Source: Brugia malayi (Eukaryota; Nematoda; Chromadorea; Rhabditida; Onchocercidae). Taken from it: 64,000 nucleotides of DNA. Both the position numbers and the translations under genes were made by a program. Location of the stretch: the NCBI RefSeq assembly GCF_000002995.4, contig NW_025062479.1:9043721-9107720 (forward strand), given 5' to 3'. The notes below the pieces were generated by a model. It was not told the origin of the DNA. It saw nothing but the letters and a program-made list of their open reading frames with translations, and ran no database searches. How positions within the stretch are numbered: position 1 is the stretch's first letter; each line of letters starts with the position of its first letter. Positions 23,363 through 37,304 of this stretch are shown here, piece by piece.

Positions 23363-25972
23363 TGAAAATAGCTCATTATCAGTTGCGCATATTTTGCTAC
23401 GTTCTGGTTTTCTAGATCACTTTTTCCCACCATACTGACTTTATACTCGAAGTTTATAATTTTATAACTCGGATTGTAGTTGCACCATCTTTGAATATTT
23501 TGTACTGCTGTGAATTCAATTTGTATCCGTCTGCTACTTTTATATATTTCTACTTTCATATCTTGAAATTTTCTTCATTCTTGATATCTTGTAAGAGAAA
23601 TGTGATAATTGTTTGATTTTATTTATGACTTACTATTAATTTATTTTCCTGATTCGATGAGTCTCTTTCTTTTCAGTCTTGCGTTTTGGAGGGAGACTTC
23701 AAAGTTCTAAGCTCTACAAGAGTATAAATTAGATTTGGGCTATTTAACGGCGAACTAAGATTTGCCTATTATTTCTAACTTTCTTAGTGCACGTCTTATT
23801 CGCGTGGAAAAAGGAATCCCTAGCACGTGGCGATTGAGGTACTTCGTACTATTCTTGTTTTCATGAATTTTCAAGGACTTTTTAAATGTTGACTCACAGA
23901 GCAGTAACACCAGTATTTCTGACATTGTGTCGCTATGACTAATTTTTCAAGTTCTATTGATAAACTTTTTTTCGTACGTTTTGTGTACAAAAATTAGTGG
24001 TGTGGTAGAAAGTAATCTATCGGGTAAGACAAACCTAAAATCTGTAGGAACTACTGCAAACAGTAGAGGAATCGAAATAATAGTAATGAACTATTCTGTA
24101 TAAGTTACTGGCACAGTAGTTAACACCGGTTTAATTGTAAGACAGTCAAAAGTTCACTAAAAGCTAACATCTAAATTCTTAGAATTAGGTCACGCTTTTA
24201 GTTTTTAAAGCGTACGTTTTTATCCATATGATGCGATATTGAGCAAATAGGACTAGCTCTATATTGTTACTTCTTAGAAAAAGAAGTTGCTCCATGTATC
24301 TTATATGTTTCCTATTGCCTCAAACACTGCAACATGAAATTTTCTATAAGTTTTCTAATCACATATTCATCATCTAATGCAATTCATTTTACAATAATGA
24401 AAAAACTGTTGCTAAGGCTACTTTCACGTAGCTTAATAGGAATTGTTTAATGATGCTACCTACACACTATATTTCTCCAATTGTTCGTTTACTATGAAAT
24501 TCAAGAAAATTTCTGTTTAACGATCTCTACAGTTTTACCAAAATTTATTTGTTCCAACTTAGTAAGTTTAGCATCAGTAATAATTAGATAATAGGATCGA
24601 TATAAGGGTTCAAGCGAACAGCTGAACTGAGGAAGTATTGCTAGAAAATTTTTGCATCATTTATATTCCCATTCACAAAACAGTTGTTGCTTTTAAAATT
24701 ATTTTAAAAAAAAGAAAGAAAAACGCTGGGATAGCATACTGTGAGTGAAAAATTGATCTGGGCTAAACCATGAGTCTGCTTGCTTCAGTATTTTTTCTTT
24801 CTTTTCATATTGAGATAAAAAGTCATAAATAGCTTAATAATCCCTGCACAATATGTTAATGTAGTGGTAAGAAATTTCCACATTGGGAAAAAAAAAATTT
24901 ACAACTTTTCCACCATTTTAACCGTTCGGAAAGTGAAAGAAATGGAACAATGTCCATCGTATCAGTTGTGTTTCCACAAATTCTCCCCTTCATAACAAAT
25001 GGCTATTCCTTTGTTTTTCTTCCAAAAATCAGTTCGCTAAAATAAAATGCTACCAGACAAAATTCAGATATTTCTAATTGTCAGTTTTCGTAAACTCGTA
25101 CCAAGGATAACATACAGGTGCATTTCATTTATTTTTGAATATCATTGATACAGATTTCTTCACTTGTTTTTGCATTTTTTTAAAATTCTCATCAATATAA
25201 TAATTGCAATTATTTTGCTTACTTAATAATTAATCCTCATTATTAAAATTTCATTTTTGAAATTTTCTTACGCAAATTATTTGATCTTCATCTTAAAATA
25301 TCACATTTTTGCTAGACTGCACATTTCGTACCACTCAAATCCCTTGAAATACTTTGCATTCTCATGCAATCAAAAAATTTTTAAACCATTTGTTTGTTGA
25401 CTGATAATTTTTGTGATAAAATTTATAATTGTGGTAAAAATTATAAGAATTTCTTTGAAATGGTCTAACTCATTATGAGTCCCTCAGTCATACTATCAGT
25501 ATTGTTGAACTATTGTTATTTTGATACTGCAAGGAAGTATTCAAGTTGAGTGTTGTAGGGAACAATAACTCAGTAATTCATAAAGTTGATAATCACTGTT
25601 TTTCATGTATTCGATGACAAAAGTTGGTTTATGTTTTTGATCATTTCGCCAAATATTTCTCCATAATGATCAAATTTTCCATTTTTTCATTATATAGCCC
25701 CTGTGAAAATTACAGACAAGAATATTTGTTGAAAGTCGGTAGGATAAGTAGGAGAACAGAATTATTTCGCCTTAGTCTGTAAGATATGCGACAGTTCTAA
25801 ACAGATTCATCCTTGCAGTTTTTCTTTTTACTGCTTTCTTTTGACATTTTCATTTACTTCTTTGCTTTCATTCTAGACTTCTTTTAACTTTTTTTTCTTT
25901 TTTTGAAACTGAGATAAAGGAAAGTAACTTTTAGCATCAAGCACAACCGTCATATAAAACGTCAACCAAAAT
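23363..25972. other. sparse region downstream of eIF1A
   Basis: No gene firmly supported. Two small open blocks have consensus splice borders and compatible phase: 23788-23838 and 25698-25782 (TAA stop). They could be alternative 3' exons of eIF1A or chance. The rest is AT-rich with T- and A-tracts. Confidence 0.4.
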
Positions 25973-26013
25973 ATGACAAGAAAGTGCTGTGAAACAGTTT
26001 TAAAAAGAGCAAT

Positions 26014-26163
26014 ATGAGAGGAAAGCCATGCATGTCATATTTTTTCGTCATCTTAATCTCCTTTACTGCCATATTCTTAGCACTACTATGGCTTTTTGCA
26101 CTAAGTCATCAGCGACAGGAGCGTGAACATTTGTTCCGGAATAACAGTCAACAGCTGGAATAA
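26014..26163 (+). CDS. candidate 49-residue single-pass membrane microprotein
   Basis: An uninterrupted single-exon frame begins MRGKPCMSYFFVILISFTAI and continues through FLALLWLFALSHQ into a charged tail (RQEREHLFRNN) ending SQQLE and TAA. A short basic N-terminus, one membrane helix of about 21 residues and a charged C-terminus is a standard microprotein layout. Base composition is less AT-rich than the flanks. A 14-codon frame starting at 25973 (MTRKCCETVLKRAI) ends in a TGA that overlaps this ATG as ATGA. I do not recognise a family. It could also be one exon of a longer gene. Confidence 0.5.
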   Translation: MRGKPCMSYFFVILISFTAIFLALLWLFALSHQRQEREHLFRNNSQQLE

Positions 26164-27059
26164 TTGATTTTCGGTTAGCCATGTAAGCATTTAAGCTTTT
26201 GTTTTGGCATTACTTTTTTGTTCTTTTTATTGTCAGAAATAGATCGAAATGTGAACAAAGTTGGAAGAATGTGGAACAGAATTGGCTCTATCATTAGAAG
26301 TGTTTAATATCTTCTCGACGATCCATTTGGTCTAACACTGGATTTTCAATCAAATTCATATTTCTTTAACGGAAAAACTTTGCATAGTTAATGTTTAAAG
26401 TGTCGAACAGAAAATTACTAGCGGTGCAAAATGGATAAGCTTTCTGATTTATCATATTTTATATTTATGATATTAATCGACCAGCAAATTAATTCAGAAA
26501 ATATCGGCCATTCTCTTCTTACCGTTGTATTCCATCTCTTTATAACTGTGCATAGCATTTTGAAGGCATAATATTCTGGCATAATTTTTGTCATCTGTTA
26601 TTAACAGTTAACATTAATGCGGGTTATGTATATTGGTTATATATTGCTGATAGTAGAGTTGATGCAAAGCTTCGTTTCATAATAGTCTAAAATATTTCTG
26701 AATTTAAAATTAATAAATTTGAAAATATATTCTCTGTTTTTAGCGTTTAATCTCATAATTTCTACTTTCGCATCACAATTTCACGTTGTTATTAGCGATA
26801 CTATTGTGGGAATACTTATCAGATTATTTGCACCATCGGGAAATCTCGGTTATGATTATTTTTCTCTAATTTCTATGTGTGAAGTATATTATAACATATG
26901 AAATGTTCTTGAATTTCTCAGCTATGTTATATGTTATTTTACAAGTTTATCGCTTTCATTGATAAATTTACTTGTTAGGAAGTGTTCTTTGAGCAACCAG
27001 TCTGTTGAATGAGCCAAATTCAGCTGTACAATAGTGGTTCATAAGGTAGTCTTTTCACT
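26164..27059. other. AT-rich stretch
   Basis: No supported exon; the open frame at 26719-26901 lacks an ATG start and splice context. Confidence 0.4.
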
Positions 27060-27311
27060 TCAATGATCACTAGTGGTGATCGATTCCGTCTTACTAACAT
27101 CGACACTATTGCACTGGAAGATCATCCTAAAGAATGTCTGCTCATTCATAACCACTGAGTGAGTGCTTCGAATAGACAAATGCAGTTGATCACTCCAAAG
27201 ATACAATTCCGGTTCTTGCTGCACAAATCCAATATAAATTTGGAATTTGTGAAATGGAACAAATGACATTTTGTAGTAATCGCAGGTAGAGTTATTATTA
27301 GCATTAACATG
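27060..27311 (-). CDS. candidate terminal exon of a secreted orphan
   Basis: On the minus strand, acceptor GATGTTAG at 27312 opens an 84-codon frame in phase 0 ending in TGA at 27060. It begins HVNANNNSTCDYYKMSF, with an N-glycosylation site, and contains VPFHKFQIYIGFVQQEPELY and LWSDQLHLSIRSTHSVV. Composition is balanced and looks like a folded extracellular domain rather than random AT-rich sequence. A candidate signal-peptide exon lies upstream on the same strand (29687-29742), but the exons between were not found. No family recognised. Confidence 0.42.
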   Translation of the reverse strand, partial: HVNANNNSTCDYYKMSFVPFHKFQIYIGFVQQEPELYLWSDQLHLSIRSTHSVVMNEQTFFRMIFQCNSVDVSKTESITTSDH

Positions 27312-29686
27312 CTAACATCTTTTTTTATTTAGCATTCACGGAGACTTTTCCTTTTAGAGAATTTTTTGGATGGCGAAAAGGATTGGGATAAAATAAAGGA
27401 GACAAAGAAGAGAAGTAAGATTGTCATCAATTATAACAGTGAGACGAATTATGGCTGCCATTTGAAAATGATAACAAAAAAATTTCAAAAGAACATTTTT
27501 CAAATACTTGAAATATGAATATCTTATCCATTTTTTCTTGACCACTGAAACTTTAATTTATTAGCATTTTCTTTACAAAATATATTTTGATAATACAGTG
27601 AGCAGGCAAAATTTCGAAAATAAGCAATAAAAAAAAAAAAAAAAAAATAAGCAATGTTTAATTCTACTAGTCAATGAAAATTTTCAAATCACTGGATTTA
27701 AACTAACCAAGAATTAAATTGCAATATAGAGATAAAAGCAAGTAAGGAATTGTGTTAAAACTTTCAAATGATTTTGTGATCTGAATTAGATTCACAAAAG
27801 TATTAAGCGCTTGAAGATTGCTCGTAGACTGTTCTTTTTTTACATATTTTTATTACAATTTACTAATTTATCTTTATTCAACCATTATTAACAGAAACAA
27901 TAAAATTGTTATTCAAATTATCAATCCGTGATCAGTAGTTGGCTGATTTGCTGATTTATATTGGAGATGCTCATAGATCGCTGTCATTCACTATATAAAA
28001 CACGTTTCAACAAGCGACACGGAAATAGAAAAAGAAATGAATCTTTGATCTTGAAGAATGGTGATATTTGCTGATGAAATAAAGAAGACAGTATCTAGAA
28101 GAGTAGCATTAAGGTTACTCTGGTAAGATCATCCGATATAACATTTATAAAATGCATGAAAAATTTTTAAATAAATCGATATAATAATTTTTGCTGCATA
28201 AGAAAGTTATTTAGTAAAGATAATATCTAATACATGTATATTGCCGTTTACACATACATGAATGCATCACTTTTGTCCTTCAAAATTTCTGTTGTTTCCC
28301 TTTCATTATCCAAGAAAAAAAAACTGATTAAGTAAATAATCTATCTTGCATATATAACACTCTCAACTACTTAAATACTTTTAAAGGACTTAAACATAAA
28401 TTAACATATCAATAATCTTAGATGATATGATTTGATTAAGTGAAATGCCCTGTTTCAGAGTTTACAGAAATATTATCAGCGTCATTGCATTGCTGCAACC
28501 TTAATAACTCTTAAATCATTGTTATAATATAATTTCATGACTGAACGTTAAAATTTTCTTAATTTTTTAGCACTGGGCAGAATTTGAATGAAAAAAATAA
28601 AGAAATCAGTAATCTAAAAACAAAAAAAAAAAAAATATCATCATTACATGCAATATATCGGACATTCGTACAGAAGTTTTTTTATGATTTGTTGTAAACG
28701 ATAATTATTTTTTACTTTACCTATCATCCAATTTGAAGTATTAAATTTTATTTCGCCAAAAAAATGTGGTATGGCTACTGTTTAAGTGACCAATGGTTCT
28801 TCCGTATAAGATTCAGTAATTAAAGTATAAAAAAGAAAAGGAAAAAATATCAGCATAAACAAAAAGAAAAAAAAAACACGAACTGCTCAATAAACTGGGG
28901 TTCTCATTTTTTCTTTTGAATAAAAAGCAAATTTTTCCTGCGGAAAAATTTTTTTCTCATTGCAACGGAATAATTTTTTTTAAGCTTCACTCTTTTTACA
29001 AACTTTATCTTCTGCAAGACTTTTCGTATAACAGTTTATCAAGTGTTTAATACAAGTCAGTTATGGCTAAAATTTAGTAAAAACTTGCAATTAGCACACT
29101 CTTTCATTACTTCTAATATGCCGGATTAAATAAAATTGTCCAAAATATCAAAAAGCTTTAATTTCTGATACAACCCATGGCAATTACAGTTAAAAATTGT
29201 CATGTCATTTGAGCTAATATAAAATGATTCCACTATTGATGCTAAATAATAAATATCTTATCTGGCAGTTTCGGGAAATGTTAAATTTTTTGGTGATTTT
29301 CGAGATTAATATGCGATTTATATCGCATATTGAACTGAGAATTGCTGAATAATGCAAAGTCTTTATTTTATTTTATTTGTTTATTTTTTCTTTGGAACTA
29401 ACAACAGATATTATAATGATTCTATGTATGTGTATTAGTATTAACAAAATATTATGGTAACGAAACTACTCAACTCGATTTAAAATAATAAAGTCATTTG
29501 ATGCTTTTATTTAGATGAAGAATTGATTTGATAGGATTCATTCGATCGGTTTGCTTCTAAATACTAATGCTGAGTGAAGGACATCTGAAATAGTTATGCA
29601 ATAAATTGAAAAATTAATAGACTACTAAATAAATCAATATGATAACCATGTAGATAGAATACTGAAGTAAATCAAAAAAGGCATAC
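27312..29686. other. AT-rich region, possible introns of a minus-strand gene
   Basis: No firm exon. A poly(A) tract at 27629-27645 is flanked by a direct AATAAGCAAT duplication. Several A/T homopolymers are present. Confidence 0.35.
27619..27655. repeat. poly(A) tract flanked by 10-bp direct repeats
   Basis: AATAAGCAAT occurs at 27619-27628 and 27646-27655 on either side of a run of A. This resembles a target-site duplication left by a very short retroposed tail, or simple slippage. Confidence 0.7.
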
Positions 29687-29742
29687 CTGAGCAAGAAAAT
29701 GAAGTTAAAAATGGGGAGAAGCAGAGGAATACAGAAGAACAT
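29687..29742 (-). CDS. candidate signal-peptide exon
   Basis: An ATG at 29742 opens MFFCIPLLLPIFNFIFLL, followed by a consensus donor (CTCAG|GTATGC). This would be a first exon ending in phase 2. The frame stays open upstream of the ATG, so the exon could start earlier. It might belong to the same gene as the exon at 27060-27311; the phases require at least one missing exon. Confidence 0.3.
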
Positions 29743-30142
29743 CAATGATTCGGGATAAATCAAGCTGAAGCATGAGCTCTGCAACCAGTTTCCAGTCACA
29801 GCTATTAGATGCCATTGGTCACGCCTTGACCATCCGGATCCTTTTAAATGATTTAAATACACCTTTCCTTTACACTATTTCCTCGTCACATTTTGTATCG
29901 CAGTAATGGTTGTTAATTAGTACTTATTGCTATGCTGTTGTTACACAAATACAATTATATCTGCTTTTATCAGTTTAATGATATAAAATCTTATTGTCAG
30001 TTAAGCTTTTTCAGATTTGTCATATTGTTTACGTAATATTTATAATACTATGAGAAGAGAATAGCAATTGTAAAGATTTTAAAGTATAGAATTTTCAGAC
30101 ATCTCAAATTCATATATTTTGTGCTGTTATTAAGAACAATCT
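29743..30142. other. short intergenic stretch
   Basis: Upstream region of the large plus-strand orphan. No exon or promoter element is firmly seen, apart from the frame extending upstream of 29742 on the minus strand. Confidence 0.4.
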
Positions 30143-33100
30143 ATGATGAGATATTTAAATATTTTGCTACCTCTCCTATTCAATTATGGAAAATTTCAGT
30201 ACCATTTCGCTTCTGAAAAACCAACTTTTTTTGGTAAGTATCATATTGCTTACTTTCTTTGTTACAATTTGCGAACAGAAATAACCCATGAATGTCATAT
30301 TTTTAAGTCAGATGTACTCATTTTGGAACTTGATAATGTAAATCGTTCGTTGCCTTCCTGATCAACTTTGGGACTTAAAATTGTTTTATCTTATATTTCA
30401 ACCTATTCCACTTTAATATTTCCTCAATAAAATTCATGTAACCAAATTTATTGTGCAATAGGGATCGAGTACTTCATCAATGCAATAAATTTACTCGTTT
30501 TAAAAATATGATTTGCGATGTTTTTAAATTTTTATTATTTATTGAGATTTTTTTTTTATTTGCTAGAAAATTTTTATTATTTGCTATTTGACCACTATAA
30601 GGTCATAAAGTTCTCTGGGTGGAAAAAAAATTGCTTGCCATTACAATCGCGGTCCAAATTTATGCGTATTTGTTTGTTTTAGTACGGAAAAACTGGATAG
30701 TAAAGGCTCCGCAGTGAAAATGTTAAACAAAATTTAAATTTCTCAAATTGATAAGAAGAAAAAATCGACTACGACGAAAATATAAAATTTCCATGAAAAA
30801 CGTGAATCAAATAGGGTAATTAGAAGAAAAAAGTTTGACAAATTAAAATATTCAAGCAAAACCAAATTATGATGTAAAATTAAAAACCATAGATGTGAAA
30901 AGCAACCAAATGCTAACGATAAAGATGAAGAGTTCATTATTTGTTATATGTGCAATAAACAGCTTCTGTCGAAATCATTTTGATTCTTTCTTCTTTTTCA
31001 GTTATCGTATATCCTTGAGATTTTTCTTAATCCTTTTTCTTTTTTTTTTTTTTTTTTTTTTTTTGTTTCCTCACGACCAAAAGAAATAATGGTAAAGATT
31101 TTCACTTCTTTCAGGACTTTCTTTTTTTCTTTCATCCGATAGAATCTGGGTTGTTCTTTATTTCATGAAATTTAATTTAATTTTTTCATGTGGTCATTAC
31201 AAGGGATCAAAATGTCGTATTTTTGTGTGTGTCATCGACGGTATGGCATTAAAATACAAATTTATGTAAACAAAAATTCTGTTCTACAAATATTTCAATT
31301 CAATTTAAAAAAATAAAAAAAAGTTATTATTGGATATGATTATTGACAATCTATACTGTTTCTCATTTCTATGCATTTACTTTCACGATTTAGCAACATT
31401 AAGAGACAAAATACCATAAAGGTGATGGAAGTAAAAATTGTCTTTCCTAAAGCAACATGATGAATCATTCATGGAAGGGCAGTTAGAGACAACAAAATAT
31501 CAAGAAAACTTAAAATCTAGTGGAATCCACATATTAACCTTATTTTTTATTTTCCATTCAGGTATTAATGCTTCTTTTAAAAGAGGTATATCACCAAATG
31601 TTGAAATGTCACAAGTGAATTACTATCCGCCACCTGATATTCCACGACCAGATATTTTATATCAACATGTCAAGTGAGTTTCTTAGTTTTTTTTTTAAAA
31701 AAAATCATGCCGAATTGATGTTATTTATCCCTTACTTTCGTAGTCAAAACAAATCTTCCGGTAAGATATTAAAGAAATACTTCTACTTTTGCCAATTTCT
31801 TAAGTCTTGATAGACAATTCACAAGAAAAGTCGAGATTACTGAGTTATAGATTACAATATATGTTTTTATCATATTGTTCACATTTCTCCATCCTTTTTC
31901 ATTTTTTTACGACGTTTTTTTTCATTTCTGAAGTTTTCGCTTGTAAAAAATTGACTTATCGAGTTGCAAATTAGAGTAATATAGTGTTGTTATTCAATTA
32001 TTTTCAATTACTTATGCATATCAAAATTAATTTCACTTGAAATGATCATTTTAGTAACGGATGGACAGATCTGAAATACCGATTAAATGCCAATGAAGTG
32101 TATCGTCCAGCTAAAGCGTTATTCACAATCCAAAATCTTGGTCAGAATAATATGGCTTTAGTAGCTCGTGTTGAAAAGACAGCTAGCATTTCAGATGCTC
32201 AAAAACAAGGTTTAATTTTAATTCTCAAGACTTCTAAAAGCATCAGTTTAAATGAAATTGTCAATTTATTACACCTATTGTTGATCAAAAAGTATATTTT
32301 TGATGGAATATTTTCGGACTAAAAAATTCTAGGATTTAGTCTTTGCTTTCTTGTTCAGAATCTGAAAGTGTGTGTGTTTACATTATTCATTGGGCACTTT
32401 GGACCTTATTTCTAGAATCTCTTAGAATCATGAATACATGTTGCAGTCTCAAAATCAGTGGAATATTTTTTTCAATCCAACATGAAATGATTGGTAGTGT
32501 CAGATAATTCGAATCGTTCATTAAAAGATTAATGAAAACTTGTGTCTTTTACAGCTATCAGCAGTTCTAATCAGCAGCGAACAGTTGTAAATTCAAGTCG
32601 AGAGCATGAAACCAAGGAGAGAATATCTCTAGATCCCTCAACAACTGGATGCATTTTGACTGGAAGCATGGAAACTAAAAAAGAAATTACAGAAGAACCT
32701 ACTGAACTATTTCAAGAACCGTTAGCATCTTCCGGTAACGATGAATTGCAGCAGCATCATGCTTCTTCAATATCTTCGACTTCCTTTCTAAATTCAGCAG
32801 TTTCCCCATCAACACAGCACCAAGTGTTAGATTCATCTTATCCTATGAACACAAAGCAACCGGGAGCAGAAGAGTATGAATTTCATGATTATAAGGAACA
32901 GTTGTATTTTACAACTTCAGATGCTACAATAATTCGCAATCCGTCAGGTAGTGAGCAGCAATTTCAAGCCGAAAATACAATGTCTGTAACTACATCCATA
33001 GTAGTGCAGGGTGTTCCACAGGAGGCTATGTCATCATCAGATATCAGATCAAAACAACTACCTTCTAATTTCGTAAATAATACTCTATTTAGGGAAACCA

Positions 33101-36100
33101 AAGAAAAGCAAAAACCAAGGAGATTTTCAGAAACTGAAGAAGTCTCAAAAAGTCACTATGAAACTTCTATTGATCTAAGTGAATTTTATCCGGATTTATC
33201 GACGAATACAGTTTCATTCTTTTCATTATTAACAACTGTTGAACCAGATATTCCAATGAATCTCCCTGTTGTAAACACAGAATCTCAGGGATCAGCTATT
33301 CAATATTCTAGTGATATTCATGAAACCAGCATTTTAGAAAACACAAAAAATTCTTCTGGAATAGTAGTAGTAAATCAAAATAATTTATCACAAACTGGAA
33401 AAAAATTATTTCAACCAATAGATATCACGTCGACTGTTGAGAAACAGTTTGTTAAGCCAAGAAATCAATCACTGTTATCCTTTCATTTTTCTATGAAGAA
33501 TGGAACTATTATTTTTAATAATGTGTCATCAAGTAAGCATACATCAAAGCAAGAAACAATTCCCAGAAGTTCTGCATACTTTGGGTCTGACACTGATGAA
33601 AGCAATATAAGCAATAACAACACTACACTGGAAGAAACCACTCATGAAGAGACATTAGTGTCAACAGCAATGATTTTTGAAGAGTCGCCCGTACTTGGAT
33701 CTTACCACGGTTTATCAGTTGGAGAAATTCTGAATGTCACTAATGAAAAAGAAACTTTGAGTAACTTTGGACAAGAAACAGATAGCTTGCACGGCAGATC
33801 TAATTTTGAGCAGCATTCACCACTCACTAGTAGATACTATCCGGAGCTAACATCACTCAGTAATGGATATTATCTGGAGGAACAGCATTTACCCTCTGAC
33901 TTAGATACTGAAGGCATCGCTAGTACTGAAATTAATGAACAAAATTATCAAACCACTGATATCTATTTAACCAATATTTATCCCAGCTATGAAAGCAGAG
34001 AAGTAGTTGAACATGGCGAAGTCCCAGACCAGTTAGGTCACATCGATATTTCTCAACAGGAGCAGGTTTATTCATACTTCTTTCACTTTAAATTTCTTCA
34101 AAAATAGAAAACAACTTTTATGTCCTTAAATGTGCATTTGAATATCCCTAATCAAGTACCAGGGCTACAAAAATACAGTTTTCAGAAAAACGTGTCCTGA
34201 ACAGTTAATAACTTTCATTTGTAAGGAAGAAATGAAATTTATGACGAAATTTTCATCCTAAAATAGAAATTTTATAATTAATATTGGGTAGTAATATGCA
34301 ATATAAATTTATTCTTCTGCAAATAAAGAGATGAGAGGAATAGGAGGCATTACTTACAGAAAATATTTTTAGATTGATAAAATGAAGATGAGTTCCGATC
34401 TGCATTTATCCGCCATAGGTAATTAACTAACAGAATTGTTTGCACAACAAAATAAAATCAATGAACTGTCTTTCTGCATCATTTGGTTTATGCTTGTAAT
34501 GTACAGCAGGTTTCATTGTTAGAACAATCTTGTATCATCTGCAGGTTATTAACGCAAATGCAGGTTATCATATTATGACGTGTGATAACGTTAATTTGTT
34601 TTACAGCTAAAGTTATGTGAAACACTTTAGCTAACATATTATGACAATTGCTTTAGTTTGATCAAAGCATTCAAAGAAAAAAAAGATTTTTACTTTTTTT
34701 TAAAACCTACTCTCTTATAAAAAAACATTCAGTAGCAACAGAAAAGTTTATCATAATTTTGTACTCTCATCCTCTTCTCTTACCTTTCGTGGATTTTTAA
34801 ATATTTGATTGAATTAATAGTACAAGCACATATGAATTGATTAAAGTAATGTTGTGTAATTGACAAAATTAAGTTGAACTAAAGAGCAGCACGGATATTC
34901 TTTTCATAATTTCATTCAGTAATTATTTTTTAAGCAAGCAGATTTTTTATGGGAAAAATAACGAGGATTCATTCATTGAATTCAATTATTTAAATTATAA
35001 AGCCGTAACTGTGCCAAAACTGGTCAAATATTTGTTATCATTAGTTTTGAAAAAAGGCGAATGAATATTTTTCTAGCAACCGAATTTAATAATCTTTTAA
35101 ATCATTTCAGTTTAAATTTAATGTAAAAAGAAATTAATAATTTGCAGGAAAGTTAATTCTGCCATAAAAATCTTATTATGCTACTGTTTTCGGTTTCTTT
35201 GACAAGTTTGCAGATATTACCAGCACTGCCAGTGATATCACACAGCAAAGCACAGTGGTCACTGAAATGAAGTCGGAAGTTTTCAACGAAATTTATGAAG
35301 TCAAACAGACTGAATCAAGCAGCACTAGTAATGAAAAAAACTGTAATATATCATAAAACGAAGATATTCACTATTCACAGCAAAGATATATCTTTAAAAA
35401 TAATCAGAAATTTAGATTAGAAGTTAAATTTTATTGGAAGAGATTATAGGAACTTTTAGTTAGAATAATGATAATGAATGTTACAATTTTTGCTTAATTA
35501 TTAATAAAAGCAGAGCTGCACTTTTTCAAATGATATCTTTGCAAATAAGTCGAATTGTTAACAATTGCATAACCTCAAATTTTTTTTAATTAATTTAATT
35601 CTTTATTTCCTAATTCTTTATTTTCTAGTACTTCTTAATTCTTTATTTTCTAGTAGTTTCAGATGCAGAAGAAACTATGCCGTCAATGCTTCTGCAGATA
35701 ACGAACGAAATACCATTATCAGTAGCGATAATATCGAGTACCATTCTAGCAGGAATTCATCGAACTGAAATACCAATCAAAGAAATCACTGATGATAATC
35801 ATGCAGCATCCATGAACTGGTATGCAACATCATCAATAAAGCTTGGAGAATCGAGACAACATGTTATCCTTCCTATTTCCGAAGTAAAAGTTGATGATGA
35901 AATATCTGATACTTCGGGATTAGTTAGCACGACACAAGAATCTTCAGAAGCAATCAACATTTCCGCACCAACTCCTCCTGCAATCATTTTACTTCCACCA
36001 TCTGTTCCGTTATTAGCTGTGACCGAAATTTCATCAGATGGCTATTCAACTGCTGAGGAAGGTTGGCAAGTCAATCCTTCTCATATTGATAAAGAATCTT

Positions 36101-37268
36101 CAGAAGATTTGTTAGAAGCAACTTCAAGTTATCTTGAAGAAGTAAGTGAAAATGATTGGAATTCTCAATTTAAAAGTGAAGTTCCTCAATCAAAAATACT
36201 TCATAATGAAACAGCAGATGAGGTAGAGTCCTTTTCAGTTCATTTTTTTTTTTTTTGGAAACATTGTCAAAGAACTTCATATGTTGTAAAAAGCATTATC
36301 AATGTTACCACTTACAGTCTGATTTATTCTCAAATATGAAAAATCTGATTTCATACTTTTCAATGTTCGAATATATATATTCAAGTGATTGAAAAAGTTC
36401 AAAGTGAGAAGTAATAAATACGTAATATTCCGCAAAAAGTTACTAATTATTCAATGCAGAAAATTTCGTTGGTTAATGAAAAATGTGTTTATTTTTGCTG
36501 ATAATACAAAATTTTGAATCAGATTAAAAATAGTGGAACGTCATCCTATCTCAGCAATTTTCATGAATATAAAAATGACGATGATGGTAGCGTCATGGCT
36601 ATAGTAAGTATAATTCGAAATTATTTAATACTTCAAAGTAACTACTCGCCATATTTTAATATAACTTTTACAAGAAAAAAGGCAATAAATATTCAGTACA
36701 AAGGCGTCTTCTCGATATTTGCTTACCTATCAGTCCAAATACAATATTAAAACTCTATAAATAGAATTTAAACAATGATTTTAAATAGAATACATGAGTA
36801 CTAATCCCGAAAACTATTAATTAAGTCTTTCAGTATTTCACAGTTTAGTCTTGAACTAAAGAATAAATTTCACCACTATTTTTTTGATTACTTCATATGG
36901 TATAATTTTTTTTTCCGGTCGATAAAAATCGGCAGTTAATTCGAAATGAAAGCCCGCGAAATACACCTGTAACTGGTAACCAATCCAAGATATCAAAAGG
37001 TTTTTTGCCTTACTTACAGAATTTCAAGCAATTTTCAAAAGTTAAAGGACAACTTAATATTTTTTCTTAAAACTAATGAAGACTTTAATTATGTTGAAGA
37101 ATTCAATATATATGAAGGTTTTTTTGCTCAATATGAACTATTTCGCTAACTAAACATTAATTTTATATTTCTATTTAAAGATGGGTTTTTAAAGAATTAA
37201 TATTTGTATATCCTTTTTAATTATGTTGTCTTAGAAGTAATGATAACATCATGCTATCAAACATTATA

Positions 37269-37304
<36 letters not shown>

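Noticed and set aside
23640..23760. AG-bordered block SCVLEGDFK downstream of eIF1A
   Set aside because: Its phase does not match the neighbouring candidate blocks; probably 3' UTR.
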